64,000 bases of DNA from Clavelina lepadiformis. Taxonomy: Eukaryota; Chordata; Ascidiacea; Aplousobranchia; Clavelinidae. Positions 24,999 through 37,320 of the stretch are shown here, piece by piece. A model generated the notes under the pieces. It was not told where the DNA came from and made no database searches. It worked only from the letters and a program-made list of their open reading frames with translations. Each line of letters starts with the position of its first letter. The stretch's first letter is position 1. Where the stretch lies: contig NC_135245.1 in the NCBI RefSeq assembly GCF_947623445.1, positions 20,281,501-20,345,500 of the forward strand, in the 5' to 3' direction. A program made the position numbers and the translations under genes.

Positions 24999-27900
24999 TC
25001 AGGATGATGTTTGCTCATCGTCCACAATGCCCTCTCTCTTGCAATATTCTTCAATGAAATCGACACAGGTTTGATCTCCCATCGTGATGAATTTTGCGAT
25101 CAGGTTTCTTGGAGTGAATTCTTTCTTTGGTTTCAGCATATTGTAAGCGCATGCACAAAAGTCATGCCCTTTACAAGAAAATAATATGTAGAAAAGGAAT
25201 TGTTTGTTGAAATTTTAAATAAAATTTCCTGCTAGTTTCATATGAAGTTTACACAGAACATATCATTCACTAAAATGAAATGTAAAAATGCCTTTCTCAA
25301 TAATCAAGACCAAACATTCTAATACATTTTCTGAATTTAAATATTAAAAGCTTTGAGGAATAAACTTACAGTCCTCTTCTTTTGCCTTCAAGTTTCCAAT
25401 CTCTCCTTCAGTGATGCGATAAAGTCTGAGTAATCGCTTAATCTTGGATCGATTCAAATGTTCCAGCAAAATTTCCCAGATAGATTTTACTACAAGATTT
25501 AAATGGGACATTTGATGGCTAAATCAGAAGCATCCAAATTTATTGATAAAAATATTAACCCATCCAGCGCAGGCAACACCATCTTACTTATGGATAAACG
25601 TTTTTCCGGTTCTAATTCTAAAAATATTTTTGTTTGTGGTTTCTTTTCCTTTTTAATCGTACTCGAAGTTGAAGGAACATCTTTCCCTGAGGCATTTGCA
25701 CTGAAGTCACAAATTTCAATACATTTTAAACACATAGTTAGATAGATAAACGTACATATGGCAAAACGACCAAATGCAGGCGGCAATTCTGCCCATGTCC
25801 ATGAAGTAGAAGTCCAACCTTACCTGGTCTTACTGCTTGATGCCTCTTCTGCGTAAGCTTCCTCATCTGTACTAACAGTTTTATCAGCAGCAAGAACGCC
25901 CGCTTTGGCTTGTCTGCAAATTAAACAAATACCAATTGCGAGCATATTAGTTATACCAGCCACAGAATTTTATAATCGTTCATTAACCTAAATTGTGGTT
26001 GAACATTTCAAGTAAATTTAAGCCTAACATAAGCAATACCACAGCATAAAGCGCAACGAATAACTCTCAATTAATTGCATGTATTTTGAGACAGATGTGC
26101 AGGTGCATGAACCTTGTATCAGGTCGATAGGTGCGTTGGTCCCCATCCTCATCCACATCATTGTTTGGGGGGACATTAGTCACAGTCGGCGTTTTATTAT
26201 TATTTGGCCTCTCTCCTCTGTTAGAGGATGAATTTCCTGATTGAGATGTTGCATCGAGAAGTGGACAACTTTCATCGTGCTCTGGGCCCTCCCTGGAATG
26301 TTTCAATGTTCTTTTAATCACTGACATCCTCTATAATATGAGACAATATCATATGAGACAGAGTGCTAACTCGGTTCGATTCAATCCAGCAGATGTTGTC
26401 TTCCCTGATCCTTCCCCAACCGTGCTGACTCTTTCATCAGGCGGTGATGGTTCTAGACCTCCGTTTGGCGACTGCTTTCCACTGCTTTTACATGACATTT
26501 ATATAAACATACGAAGCATGCTACACATTTTTAGGTATTGCCACTGCTAACAAGGTAGTATCTACCATATGCTCATTGGAGACCAGCCATGACAGTTTCA
26601 AAACAATCGCAAACATTTTTTCAACAAAAATAACTTTCTAGCTGTTTCTGAATTTATCAAAGGCATGACTCCAAACCTATGCTCAACTAAACAAATGAAT
26701 CAAAGTATACCGAGTCTCAACAATCCCGTTGCTGGAATTCAGAAGACAAGGTAAATGTCCTGGCTAAACAGACCATAATCAAATATCTTGGTTGAGTCTT
26801 CCTACCTCGCTTGAGTCGGATGAGGGCTTTCAAGTCGCCCATGATCCGGTTCCTCTGTTGAGTTTTCACTTCTGTCTCTTCTCATGGAGGGAGCACTTTC
26901 AGGTGATGGATTAAGAAGCCGAGCATGTTCAGCTGTGTCCTCCCTAAATTTTACAACACCTTTGGTTATCCTGGTTGTGAAAAATAACAACAAAATACTT
27001 CTGTCTTCAGCATCTCACAAATCTTACTCAGTTGCGTTGTTCGATGACCCATCAGTATCATTCTCCATCTTTTTCACTCGTGCATTTTCCTTGTGGATTT
27101 TCGGAGCTGACCTGCAACAATTACAAGCTGGATTCTTCAGAAGTTTCTAGTTCAATGTAAATTTTATGATTTTGTTTAACCACGACTGGTGGAACACATT
27201 CATTTAACTGCAATGGCATCCGACTTCATATTTCAAGACAATAATGATATAATAAAATATTGTGCTTCTATCTTATTTTCAACTTGCTTGCTTTATCTTC
27301 AACAATAACAATACAATAACTGGACTTTGGTCATTGATATAGCTACAAGTTGTAATGTTACACACACACACACATGTCAAATTCACAAAATACCTATTGC
27401 ACTCTGAGTCCTGGCTGCCACACAAATCTGACGTTGGGTGTGGAAGTCTACTCGGTAACAACATGTAACAAAGACGATTTATAATATATTAACTACACTC
27501 TGGTCATTGATTAATATATATAATAAAACGCTATTTAATATAATAATATATTGGTCATTGATTAATGTATTAACTAGACAGGTTGTAAAGTTCAAGACAA
27601 AGGACCTGTTTGATGCTGATCCTCCTCCTCCTCCATCGCTGCCGACTCCTCCACCAAGCATTAATCCTTCTTCACCTCCATTTGATGGCTGGTTTCTTGA
27701 CATTATAAGATAGAAGTTCAAAACCAGTTAGAATCAGCCAGGAATCACTCGAAAGAGGATTGTTGTGACAGAAAAATTTTAAATCATGATAAAACTTGCA
27801 AGCATGAAAATCAGGTGAATTTGTGTTGAGGCATGAGGAATATCATGTCATTTAACTGGAACTAACAAAGCCAAACTCTTCTTTTTATGATGTGCGGTAA

Positions 27901-30412
27901 TCAATAATACATAGGTGATTGTGTCTAAACAAGTTCAGATAACAGGCTAAATAAGCGAATCTTACCCATTCTGTGTCCGTCTTCGTTTAAGCCAGCAACA
28001 CAACTGCAAGTGAAATCACACATTAAATTTAATAACAAACTTAACAGCTTGCTCTATCAAATCAGACACTAAACAGCCCACACTTTTTCAGTCACTTACA
28101 GCAACAAGTAGCAATATCACCACCGCCACCAAGACAACTAAGGCTATAATTACACATTTTTAGTCACTTACAGCAACCACCGCCGCCACTATCACCACCA
28201 CCACCAAGACAACTAAGGCTATGATTACACCATTGCTTAAACCTTGACTGGCTGGAGTGGGAAGAGGAATTGCTAAAAATAAAAATATTATCTGTTCAGA
28301 ATGTTTTTAAATTTTATATATTTCGTCGGATACTTTTTTGATGAATTAGAAATAAGTTCAAGGTTTCATGAGGCCAAAATGAAAAACGCTGCCAGTGTCA
28401 TGCGATTAACTTTCTACTGATGCACCAAGTTACAGGTATATGAGGCTTAATACGGAATAACTATAACAACTGTAAAGCACTTAATTGTAACAATTTACTT
28501 TGCAATGTCGTCGAAGAGGTGGAATGAGACAATGTGCTGGTGATAAAAGAAAAACCAGGTTTAGGATCCAAGTTTGATTTTTGATACTTAACTAAACCTT
28601 CAGTAGCTTAAAAAGAATGCCACATCCGCATAGACATCATGAACACAAAGCACAGGAATACCACCAACCTTGAAGTTAATTGAGCAACATCCTGAGAAGC
28701 TTCGACGCAACTACAAACAATGTCATTTACCGAGAATGTTTCAACTTAACCTCGAAACTAGATTCCTTTGTACAGACATATATACATATATATATACGTC
28801 ATCCAAGTGACTTATATGATGTACATAGACTTAGTACCAAGCCATAAAATAATAAACTAAGCTACCAGTACATAAACAGCGTATATGTCGTGGTGCACTC
28901 ACGTTGTGTCGTGTGTTGTATTCCCTTCAATCCTTACAAACCCTTGAGTGCAGTGTTGCAGTGCTCTCGTGCATTCTCTGTGAGAATGAAGGGTCTCGTT
29001 TGTGAAGCTCTGTCTTGTTGGGTCACCCACGACAAACTCACACGGTGTGCAAGTTCTTGAATGGAAGCGTCCCTTTCTGCACACAAACAAACCAAACTGG
29101 TTAAACAATTGCCTCAGCCTCATTTCGTTTACAACAGAGGCATCTCATCACTAGGACGTGACCACACTCGTAGCTCTAATTACTTTGCACCTGGAGCAGT
29201 AGAATTTCGTTGCATTATCGTGCAATAAAAAATATGGCCTAAGGTCACAGTCCTCGCAGTGCTCAGCAAGATAGCTACTTAGTTTTGTGTTTTCTCAAAG
29301 TGCTCAAAATTTAGACAGTTACTGTGCTTGCTCAGTTGCTCGCTACACTACATTGGACTGGAGATACCAGGACAACAATGAAGAACAAGAAGAAATTTGT
29401 ACTAATTTATGAAAAGTGATGATTTGTAGAACGTTGCAGAAACCAACCTATAACGAGGTTGAAAACAGATGGTTTTGAAAACCAAAAACACCATAACAAG
29501 ATTTTCATAATTTCTACAACTCACTGACAAATCTTTGACATGTAAGTTCCTGCTGGGCACTGACAACACAAGTGTTTGTCCTCGTGGTCGACATCGTCAA
29601 TGATGTTTTTGGTTCGATTGACGACATCACACGTAATATCAGTGCAGACGACATCAAATAATCCCGTACAACTCTGATCTCCGTCACTGTGAGCCGCATT
29701 TCCAGGATGAAGATAAAACAGGAAGAGAAAGATCTAAAGAAAAAAAAACAAAGATTAAAGAGACTGCATATAAATATATAATAACTTGCACAAAAATGTT
29801 TCTGATAGTCACAGCCCACGGCCTGCTGATTAATGCTTCCTTTATTATACGATTAAGTTAAGAATTGGGAGCTTGAGACAATGTTTTCAAAAATTGTGAG
29901 AAAAAACAAAGGATAATTGAATTCTTATAGTTAAGAGAAAAAATCTCCTTTTTTGTTTCACGTTGCCTTTAAAATATGAAACTACAGTATTACAAAATTT
30001 CAAAGTACAGTATATCGGATGAAGTTTTTAACAATGACTAAATCTTGTGACTGTTCCATAAAGCCACAGTGAGAACAGCCTCCACCAGACGCACTGTACA
30101 GACACAGCTGCAGGAGGCTTCACAGTTGGTTTCTGTTCCACTGTTTGACTGCATAATTAGGTGACCGGATAATTAATCAAATACCGATTATAATCGAGTA
30201 TAATGTATAATTATACAAGATGTGGAGAATCGAAGAAGTATGACACTGCATGTATATACTGTATACTTGTTATCTTTTAAAAAAGATTGAAATAGTTTAT
30301 GTTACCACAATTTACTAATTCATACATAAGCTATACCATGCTTATTCCATTCATGGACAAATAAATATAAAGATCTTACCAACGTTTTCATAAACTCAGC
30401 CGAAACCTTCAT
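24999..30412 (-). CDS. TNF-receptor-like death receptor B with multi-exon cytoplasmic linker
   Basis: Seventeen minus-strand exons total 1,791 nt (596 aa plus stop), every junction GT-AG and in phase: 30412-30380, 29733-29525, 29076-28903, 28710-28669, 28536-28499, 28272-28172, 28003-27966, 27695-27606, 27450-27394, 27111-27028, 26943-26806, 26484-26371, 26292-26113, 25913-25824, 25700-25588, 25489-25370 and 25168-24999. An internal Met at 30,391 would give the cleaner signal peptide MKTLIFLFLFYLHPGNA. Exons 2-3 are cysteine-rich (CCQCPAGTYMSKIC, RTCTPC, RECTRALQHC). Exon 6 is the membrane segment after a Pro-rich stalk, and exon 7 adds WLKRRR, a stop-transfer signal. Exons 8-15 encode a long hydrophilic linker. 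Exons 16-17 are a death domain (IKRLLRLYRITEGEIGNL, then EFTPRNLIAKF). Predicted role: type I death-domain receptor at the plasma membrane. Confidence 0.85.
28088..28231 (-). repeat. 72-bp tandem duplication of the membrane-segment exon end
   Basis: The end of exon 6 of receptor B, from TGTAAT.ATAGCCTTAGTTG through donor GCTGTAAGTGACT, is present twice with a 72-bp offset. The upstream copy ends at 28,172 and the downstream copy at 28,100. Both keep the donor and an internal ATAG acceptor-like site. Reading through the first donor meets TAA, so the second copy can be used only by splicing from elsewhere or is inert. Confidence 0.8.
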
Positions 30413-31170
30413 CAAGAAAAATATGTCCCTCTTGCATTGCATCGTTACCGGTAACTAGGCCTAGACTAGTTGTATTTAAAATTTGCAAACAAACTAAAGG
30501 TAGTTATCTTAGGCCTTGTAATAATATAATTTAGCATATAAACAAAGAAATGAATTAACAATAAGAGTGTCGGGTAGCCAGTGTATGAAAAAAACACTCT
30601 TGCTGATTTAAACCCAAAAAATCAAGTTATACTCAACGTACAACCTCAAAATTTATACCATCACACGCAGAATTTCATCCTGCAAAACATACTTTTAAAC
30701 TACGTTATTTAGCCAAAAAATTTCAAGTAATTGTAATTTTTTTGCTGTGTTCTCGGCTTTTCTTGGAATGGAGCCAGTCTAAGAAATTTCTGCCAGTGCA
30801 TAAAAAACTTTTTTTACTTTCATATGTATTTTTGGTGGTTTTGCTTTTTTCAAACATAGACATCAGATGTTTTCGGTGTTGAATTTTTGGATGATTTTTT
30901 ATTATTAAATTCAGCTTTAATCTGAAATATTTTTCATCAAATATCACCAGAAAATGTCAGATAAACTTACTTAGAAAATTTTTTCTGTCATACAGTGGTT
31001 GAAGATTCAGTCTACAATGTGTAGCCGAGGAATTTGCAAGTGTGCAAAAAAAGGGCTTGTGATAATATTGTGTACGACATAGAATCAGTGAAGCATAACA
31101 CTGCGTGATGTAATCGATTGCAACCCTCTTAGTGTGCGTGCATTACGAATTATCAGTTATCACTTATCAG

Positions 31171-31781
31171 TAGGGCAACCAAAAGTCAATATGGTAAATT
31201 TTTTTTACCTGCTCAGAATGCTATGAGACAAGCACAAAACAAATTTCAGCTTTGTACGACGTGTGGTATAGAAGTTATTAGGTCAGATAAAGTCAAAATG
31301 TTACGTTAGGTCAAAATACGGTCAAATTGTTTCGTTAGGTCTTTTTTTTAGGTCAAAATCTATTAAACTTGTAATTTTGTAACCATTTTGTAATATTATT
31401 CTTCCGTTTTTCTCTTTTCTTGTACCGCAAACAATTCCAGTCCCGCAAATTTTACTTAGAACCAAAGCCACAAAGAGAGGGAAGGCTTTTCAGCGCGTTT
31501 GGTGACGTCACGATGTGACGTCATTGCATTTGAAACTGCAAGTTGTCAATCTTAATACGCAGAAACGAAAAAAAAGTCAACACTAGAAAAGCATTTTGTC
31601 ATTTTTAAATGCAGCTTTAGATTAGAATTTAGAAAGTTGCTGTAGACAGTGTAGAGACTATCAGTATAGCGCTTTTCAAAATGAGGTCAAAATTTAAACT
31701 TTTTAGGTCAAAATGAGGTCAAAATTTGCAAATTTTAAAGTCAAAATTTAAAATTTTTAGGTCAAAAAACTGGTTGCCCTA
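31171..31781. mobile_element. hAT-type MITE, 611 bp
   Basis: The termini are TAGGGCAACC on the left and GGTTGCCCTA on the right. The 8-bp direct repeat CTTATCAG flanks it exactly (31,163-31,170 and 31,782-31,789). An 8-bp duplication and short TAGGG termini fit the hAT superfamily. The interior carries many copies of AGGTCAAAAT-like motifs near both ends and no open frame, so it is non-autonomous. Confidence 0.85.
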
Positions 31782-31824
31782 CTTATCAGTCTTATGTTCA
31801 ATGCCGCAACATGTCTATAGGCCT

Positions 31825-32011
31825 ATGCTGTTGCTGTACCAATGTTCTATCTAAATGTATTCGTTCAAAGAAGCTTCAATATAATCAGAATATATAGTTG
31901 TCGAGGTGTACAATAAAGCAGACAACGACCTTGAGACTCATTTAGCTCGAGGACAATAGACTATTCAACCGACAAAGTTGTAATTGAAGTGGTCGACCTT
32001 ACAGGTTAAGG
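31825..32011 (-). repeat. Dispersed repeat, copy 2 (inverted)
   Basis: The reverse complement matches 15,564-15,866 in several blocks (CCTGTAAGGTCGACCACTTC; AGGTCGTTGT; ATTGAAGCTTCTTTGAACGA). It is shorter by an internal gap and has no coding content. Confidence 0.7.
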
Positions 32012-32365
32012 AACGATAAACAAACATTTCATTACAGGCTCACTAACTCGCTTCTTTCGTGAGATATTACAGCTTTTGCGATGGACATCGAAATCTTGTT
32101 TTGGATTTGAAAATCAGGTTTTTCGTAGTCAGTGAGTTTGACAAGATGGCATTTAAGAAGTATTGTTCTCCAAGTCAACACACCAAATAGTATAAGTCGA
32201 CTTTTTGCATAACAATTCTCCTAACCTTACCGTCTATCTTTAACTATATGGATTGCGTGACCTTCTTACCGTGAAATAGTCACTCTGTAAAAATTTGTCT
32301 GCCCACTTAATTCTGTCAGCTTGGGCCACTTAATGGTAACCGTCTCGAAATAGGCAAGTAGTTAG

Positions 32366-32545
32366 TCGGTCCGCTAGCCGAGTGGTTCAAGCGCTGGCCT
32401 CGAAATAATGCGGGTTTTGTCCCGTTTTCTAATCCAATGACAATGCCTTTGGGCAATACATTAACAACACTCACTCCCGTTTAGTGGACCTGGTGGACAG
32501 CTGTACATTCCAGTGATATTTTATAATAAACTTCTTCTCTTTAAC
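32366..32545 (+). mobile_element. tRNA-derived SINE
   Basis: The head resembles a Leu/Ser-type tRNA gene. An A-box-like TAGCCGAGTGG lies at 32,375-32,385 and a degenerate B-box GGTTTTGTCCC at 32,413-32,423. An unrelated body follows. The tRNA part cannot fold into a complete tRNA (B-box altered, acceptor stem lost), so it is not a working tRNA gene. The 3' limit is approximate. Confidence 0.65.
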
Positions 32546-32986
32546 TCAAAATGGGTGTTTTGTTAAAGACAATTCGACAAACGAGCTGCTCATAAAAACC
32601 GCATCAACGGTCAACGCAAGGTTAAGACAATGGCCATTGTTGTTAGAGCGGCTTCAACGAGGTTTTGCGCAGACTGGAGAGATTACTTCCTATTACAAAT
32701 GTTTGATGCCAATAACTCGGCCTATTGCTTCCCGTCTTCCGGCGTATTAGCTCCGTCGCTTGCAAGTCGTGGAAGAACGATTATGACAAAAAGTTTAAGT
32801 TTAGTCTGAGACGTGTAATGTAATATATCAAAGTGCGATGATTAAATAATATTCCGTGCGGAAACGAAATAACTTTTAGAAACGGGATTTCATTGCATTA
32901 CAAATTAATATTGCAATTAGAATGCAAACAAGTTCACGAGCAGCAGAGCATTTCATGCAAAGACAGCAAAACACAACGATGTAGAG

Positions 32987-33189
32987 CAAAGGTGGCAAAC
33001 TGCGGCTCACCGACATGTTTTTGTGGCTCTTCCAGCTGAATAGTAATATCCCAAATTGATTACTAATAACATAATATTATATCTTATATTATAATAACCA
33101 AACTGACAAACACTACTGTTTTTGCGGCTCGCTGGTTTTTGTAGTTTTCTGCAAGTAACTCTTTCATTGAACAAGTTTGCCCACCCCTG
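32987..33189. mobile_element. hAT-type MITE, 203 bp
   Basis: The ends are CAAAGGTGGCAAACTG (left) and, inverted, CAGGGGTGGGCAAACTTG (right). The 8-bp direct repeat ATGTAGAG abuts both ends (32,979-32,986 and 33,190-33,197). The CAGGGGTGGGCAAACT terminus is characteristic of hAT/Charlie-like non-autonomous elements. There is no open frame. Confidence 0.85.
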
Positions 33190-33323
33190 ATGTAGAGTAT
33201 CTCAACTTCTAGAAATGTAAAATTTTACTGCAGGCGGTTGGCAACCAGCAAAATTTATCCACTGGTAAGATGTTGTTGAAGAAATCAAAAACAAGACTTG
33301 AGTTATGAGGAATGATCGTCGGG

Positions 33324-35616
33324 CTAAGTTGAGCAAATATCGCCATTTTCTTCACTATCAGGATTGAGGCTTGCATTTGAAAGGTCCACCTGTAGTTGAG
33401 GTTTTCGACAACTCTGACTTGAACTTGGAGCGTCGTCTGTATTGAGTTCAATGTCATGTTTCTCACAATACTGCTTTACAATGTCAGCACAGTTTTGGTT
33501 AATCTGCTTCAACTTGTCATGAAGCGAGTTGGGGTTGAAAATATCTCCGAGTGAGATGAGGGCTTCGAATGCCTTTACAGTGATTCCTCTTGTGTTTACT
33601 AGAACATTATAATGTTCAAAATTGTTTAACAAAAGCACTTTGCTAATTCGAATAACGAAAGGTGTCTGGGTGAATAAGGCGTAATTTCTTTGTACATTTT
33701 TTTACTTTTATGTCGCGATTTGTATACGCCAATTTGATCAATCACAAGTCATTATTCTGGGCTATTTGTGAGAGAGACAATGGGCCAAGCCTCCACCTCT
33801 TTCAGTAATGACCCTAAATACGCCAATGGTGAAAACCTACCCTACAAATTGCCAACATCTGTGTGCAAATGTAAATTGAGGACAAAACAGACATTTTCAT
33901 GAAACTACATATTTAATAATTTTGTTATTCAGCAAACCAGAAAGCATTTCTTCTGCCTGAGACACCTTCTGATGTGAACACAACAATAGTGAAATAAGTG
34001 ACAATACTCACTTTGATGACGTTTATTAACCAAGTCATCAATAATTGGTTCTGGAATCCCAAAACGCCTCAGTAATTCATAGACATCTTTCGCCAATATG
34101 GTGCCATCCAACTTGTCCCGAATATCTGTCACTGGTTTGAAATTTTTGAGTTCATTAAATAAAACAATTACTACATAGAATTAACAATGAAGAAGCAAAA
34201 CACAAAGCACTTACTGGTCTGTGCATTTTGAGCCGAAATAAGAGGCTTCGACTCAGACAAAAGATTTCTGGCAACACCATTCTCACCGGGCGATGATGCA
34301 GATTGTGCACCACTGGATAAAATGCAACGTACAACTTGTTATTTTACCTTAACACCAAAATTGCCAAACAAACAAAATATGAGGAATGCCTACTTAGGTG
34401 CTATTTGGTGCATCTCCATGTCTGAGCTGTTTCCGGACCTGCAAATGAAAAACAAGCATTGTCTTATATTCATCTTCAAGTTTATCCACCAAGCCACTAA
34501 TCCCGTTGTCGTATCAGTGCCAAGTTATCAACACCACACCATGAACTTACTCCACTGGTAGTTCTGTTGCCGAAGTCCTGCGATAGAGTCTTCTTATGCG
34601 ATCCTTAAACTAAACAAACAACTGCTTATTAACCAATTGCATAGTCGATAGAACGACATTGTTGTTATTTAAGATTGACCAAACATAAATCCCAGGTTTC
34701 AGCTATTTCCTTTTAAGCTGAACCTTTCTGTATCTATTGTTTTTCTGCAAATAATAAGACCACTGCACACCATATTGAGTCAAACTGTCCAATCACAGAT
34801 TGAGAAATAAAACTGTTATAAATAAATAATTAATCTAAGTGGAAACAAAACATAATCAATACTCCGTGTACAAGAATAATTAAGCATAAAAATTGGTTTT
34901 CTCAATTGAAACAATAGTAATCTCTGGTATAGTGAGAAATAAATCTTTATATTCTTATTAAATAATACTGATACAATCATATCTAAAGCTTACTAGAAAA
35001 CAAAGTACTAAGGTAATGAAAAGAATTCCGCCGATAACTCCTAAAGCTATCTTCCAACCATCCTCCTGAGCCTGTCCACTTGTGTGACTTGGTTCCAGAC
35101 ACCTGATAACAACAACGCAAGATGATTAAGATAGCATTGTGTCATCTGCACTACAAACAACAAATTGTCCTTCAACAGTGGATGTTCTGAAATAATAGGC
35201 AGTACAGCTTGCTCTATGCACCAAATTTACAATGCTAACGAACTAACGTGGCAGGGTATGTCGTGTTCCCTGAAAGACGATCCATTCCACCAGGACAGGT
35301 TTCAATCGATTTTAAGCAAGTTTGATTGGCATTGGATAAAGTCGTGTAATATTGTCTGGATGGGTCGTTCTCGTCAAACTGACATGGTGTACATTCTCGT
35401 GTGCTTGGCTGCAGTTTGCTGCAAACCACCACATCGTCAATGTCAGCACAGTAGTCATGTTAATGCTTCAGAAAAGTTAGGCTACAACAACTCACATGCA
35501 CGGCTTGGACATAAAAGTACCAGGCGGGCATAAGCAGCAGATATACGAGAAGTCTGGTCCACTGTCGGCAACGTTTCCATTCTCATCAGGAGGGACATCC
35601 CCACACTCAAGTTGCA
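33324..35616 (-). CDS. TNF-receptor-like death receptor C (5' exon not found)
   Basis: Eight minus-strand exons chain in phase: 35616-35496, 35418-35248, 35102-34994, 34609-34551, 34438-34394, 34312-34215, 34131-34012 and 33598-33324 (998 nt, 332 residues to the stop). The first exon opens in phase 1, so a signal-peptide exon must lie upstream. I could not place it. The first two exons are cysteine-rich (ICCLCPPGTFMSKPC; RECTPCQFDENDPSRQYY), very like receptor B. The third carries the membrane segment (WKIALGVIGGILFITLVLCF), then RIRRLYRR. The last two form the death domain (VYELLRRFGIPEPIIDDL, then a helix-rich second half) plus a Ser/Asp-rich tail of about 40 residues. The linker between membrane and death domain is short compared with receptor B. 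Confidence 0.75.
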
Positions 35617-37292
35617 CTGACATTTATGCCTTGATGAGTTTTAATTCAACAACTAACAGTTCACTGCAGGGAAAAAATAAAGGATAAAAATAACAGTATA
35701 TATTTGAAAAAGTGGTCATAATATCTGAACACTTGTCATAGTAAATGGGGTATTTTATATGGCAAAATTCGGGACCGTACCAAAATAGCCATAAAACTGG
35801 TGGTCCTATTATCCTTGATCATAATAATTGCTTCTACTGTTGGCTGCAATCATATGACATAGAATTTACAGATCTCAGAGGCAATATATCGTCAATCTTT
35901 CTAAAACTATCTTTCCTGGAAGAATCAGCAAACTTGACTACCCACTTTTTTTCAAAAAAGTTGCAAAAAGTTTTTGAATATTACTATCACTAGTTTTTCT
36001 CTTGTAAAGCATTTGCACTTTAAGTTCAAACCATGAGAGGTGATTGAAAAAGGTGCTTCCAAGTTTCTAAAAAAAAAATCAATGCAAGCATTGTTTAGTT
36101 TTGCCTCGTTTCTATTTGAGTCCTACCCTTACTGGGAAGTTTGTATAAAAGTTTGAAAATCTGCTGAAGATTTGGCTTTTACAAAATTTTTCTAGCGGCG
36201 CGGAATTGCCGCTTTGGAATATATTCTATATTATAAGGATTCAGTTGGCGTGGCGTAAATTTTGACACTACAGGTTTTTCTTGCATTTATCCGTTACACT
36301 CAAAGCAAACTTTCAAATAGAGAATCTTACACACTAGACTTTTTCGATATAACAACTCAAGATATATGGTCAGCGAAACAAGCCGGACTGCAGTTACTTT
36401 CTGCAAGATCTTAGGTGCGTCAAACAACTCAGACGTAATGGAAGTGTGAACTTGCACAATTACACTGTAGGCCTAATGTACACTGACTGATTCAATCTTT
36501 AAATCAATTAAACATTGAGTGCACAGAAGTTTTGTCCAAGTCATTAAGTGCAAAGTACGGCACTAAAGCTCATGAAAAGCAGTATTCAGTGGACCTACGT
36601 CAAAATGTGCAGTCTGCAAGCAAAACATGTGACATAAAACGCATAAGAGTTCGCGTTTTAAGTAAGGTGCATGTGAATTTCAGGAATGTAGTAATTCGGT
36701 TTTATGTTGTAGTAATTCGGTTAATTCGGTTTCGAATGTAGTAATGGATTACAATCTGATGAGGCTGATGCCCAGAACGCTTGTAAGCTCATTAAAAAAA
36801 GCAAAGTGGATTCAAGATGTCCATTGTTACATAGAGACGATCAAAGAAACCTTGCCCAAAAAAATGTTGGCCGTAAATCAAATAGGGTCTCGAGCCTTAG
36901 TCCAACATATAGCCATATAGGCTACGCAATAAGCAGTTGGTCATTTTATTTGAAAGCTAACGACTAGGATCTAAATCACGTGTCGAATAGACGATGACGT
37001 TTACTCTTTCGCGCTATAAACTACAATAAGACTAATCCTCGCCAGTCTCGTTAAAAACGTGCATCTTTTGCTTGCACACAGTGCCGCTACTGACTATGGT
37101 TAGTACGGTATCACCAGATTGGTTTTCCCCCGGGGCTTGAATTTTTCTGTTCTTTTTTTACTAAATTCATACGAACCTTTATAGGATTTCTATGATTTTT
37201 TATCTGTTGGGCAACAAACCATAGATAACATCAGGTGTAAATATAAACCCTTTGTTTAGATGTATAAGATATCAGTGGTCGAAATACGGATA

Positions 37293-37320
37293 ATCTTAAT
37301 TTTTTTAAAAAAATTAAGAT
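37293..37320. repeat. 28-bp perfect palindrome
   Basis: ATCTTAA, seven T, seven A and TTAAGAT in sequence form a perfect inverted repeat with no spacer. It could extrude a cruciform or mark the centre of a small inverted duplication. No gene is adjacent. Confidence 0.9.

Larger units (their letters stand above)
30413..33323. other. Intergenic stretch rich in mobile elements
   Basis: There is no gene between receptors B and C. It holds a hAT-type MITE (31,171-31,781), a dispersed repeat (31,825-32,011), a tRNA-derived SINE (32,366-32,545) and a second hAT-type MITE (32,987-33,189). The receptor B promoter should lie just above 30,412. Confidence 0.6.

Noticed and set aside
27507-27713. Pro-rich plus-strand frame (PPPPPSLPTPPPS)
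   Set aside because: It is the antisense of the Gly-rich receptor B exon at 27,606-27,695.
32370-32440. Possible tRNA-Leu/Ser gene
   Set aside because: The B-box is altered and the stems do not close; it continues into a SINE body.
35112-35212. Possible extra receptor C exon near TSTVEGQFVV
   Set aside because: No donor gives a phase compatible with the membrane exon, whereas joining 35,248 directly to 35,102 is in frame and restores a cysteine also found in receptor B.
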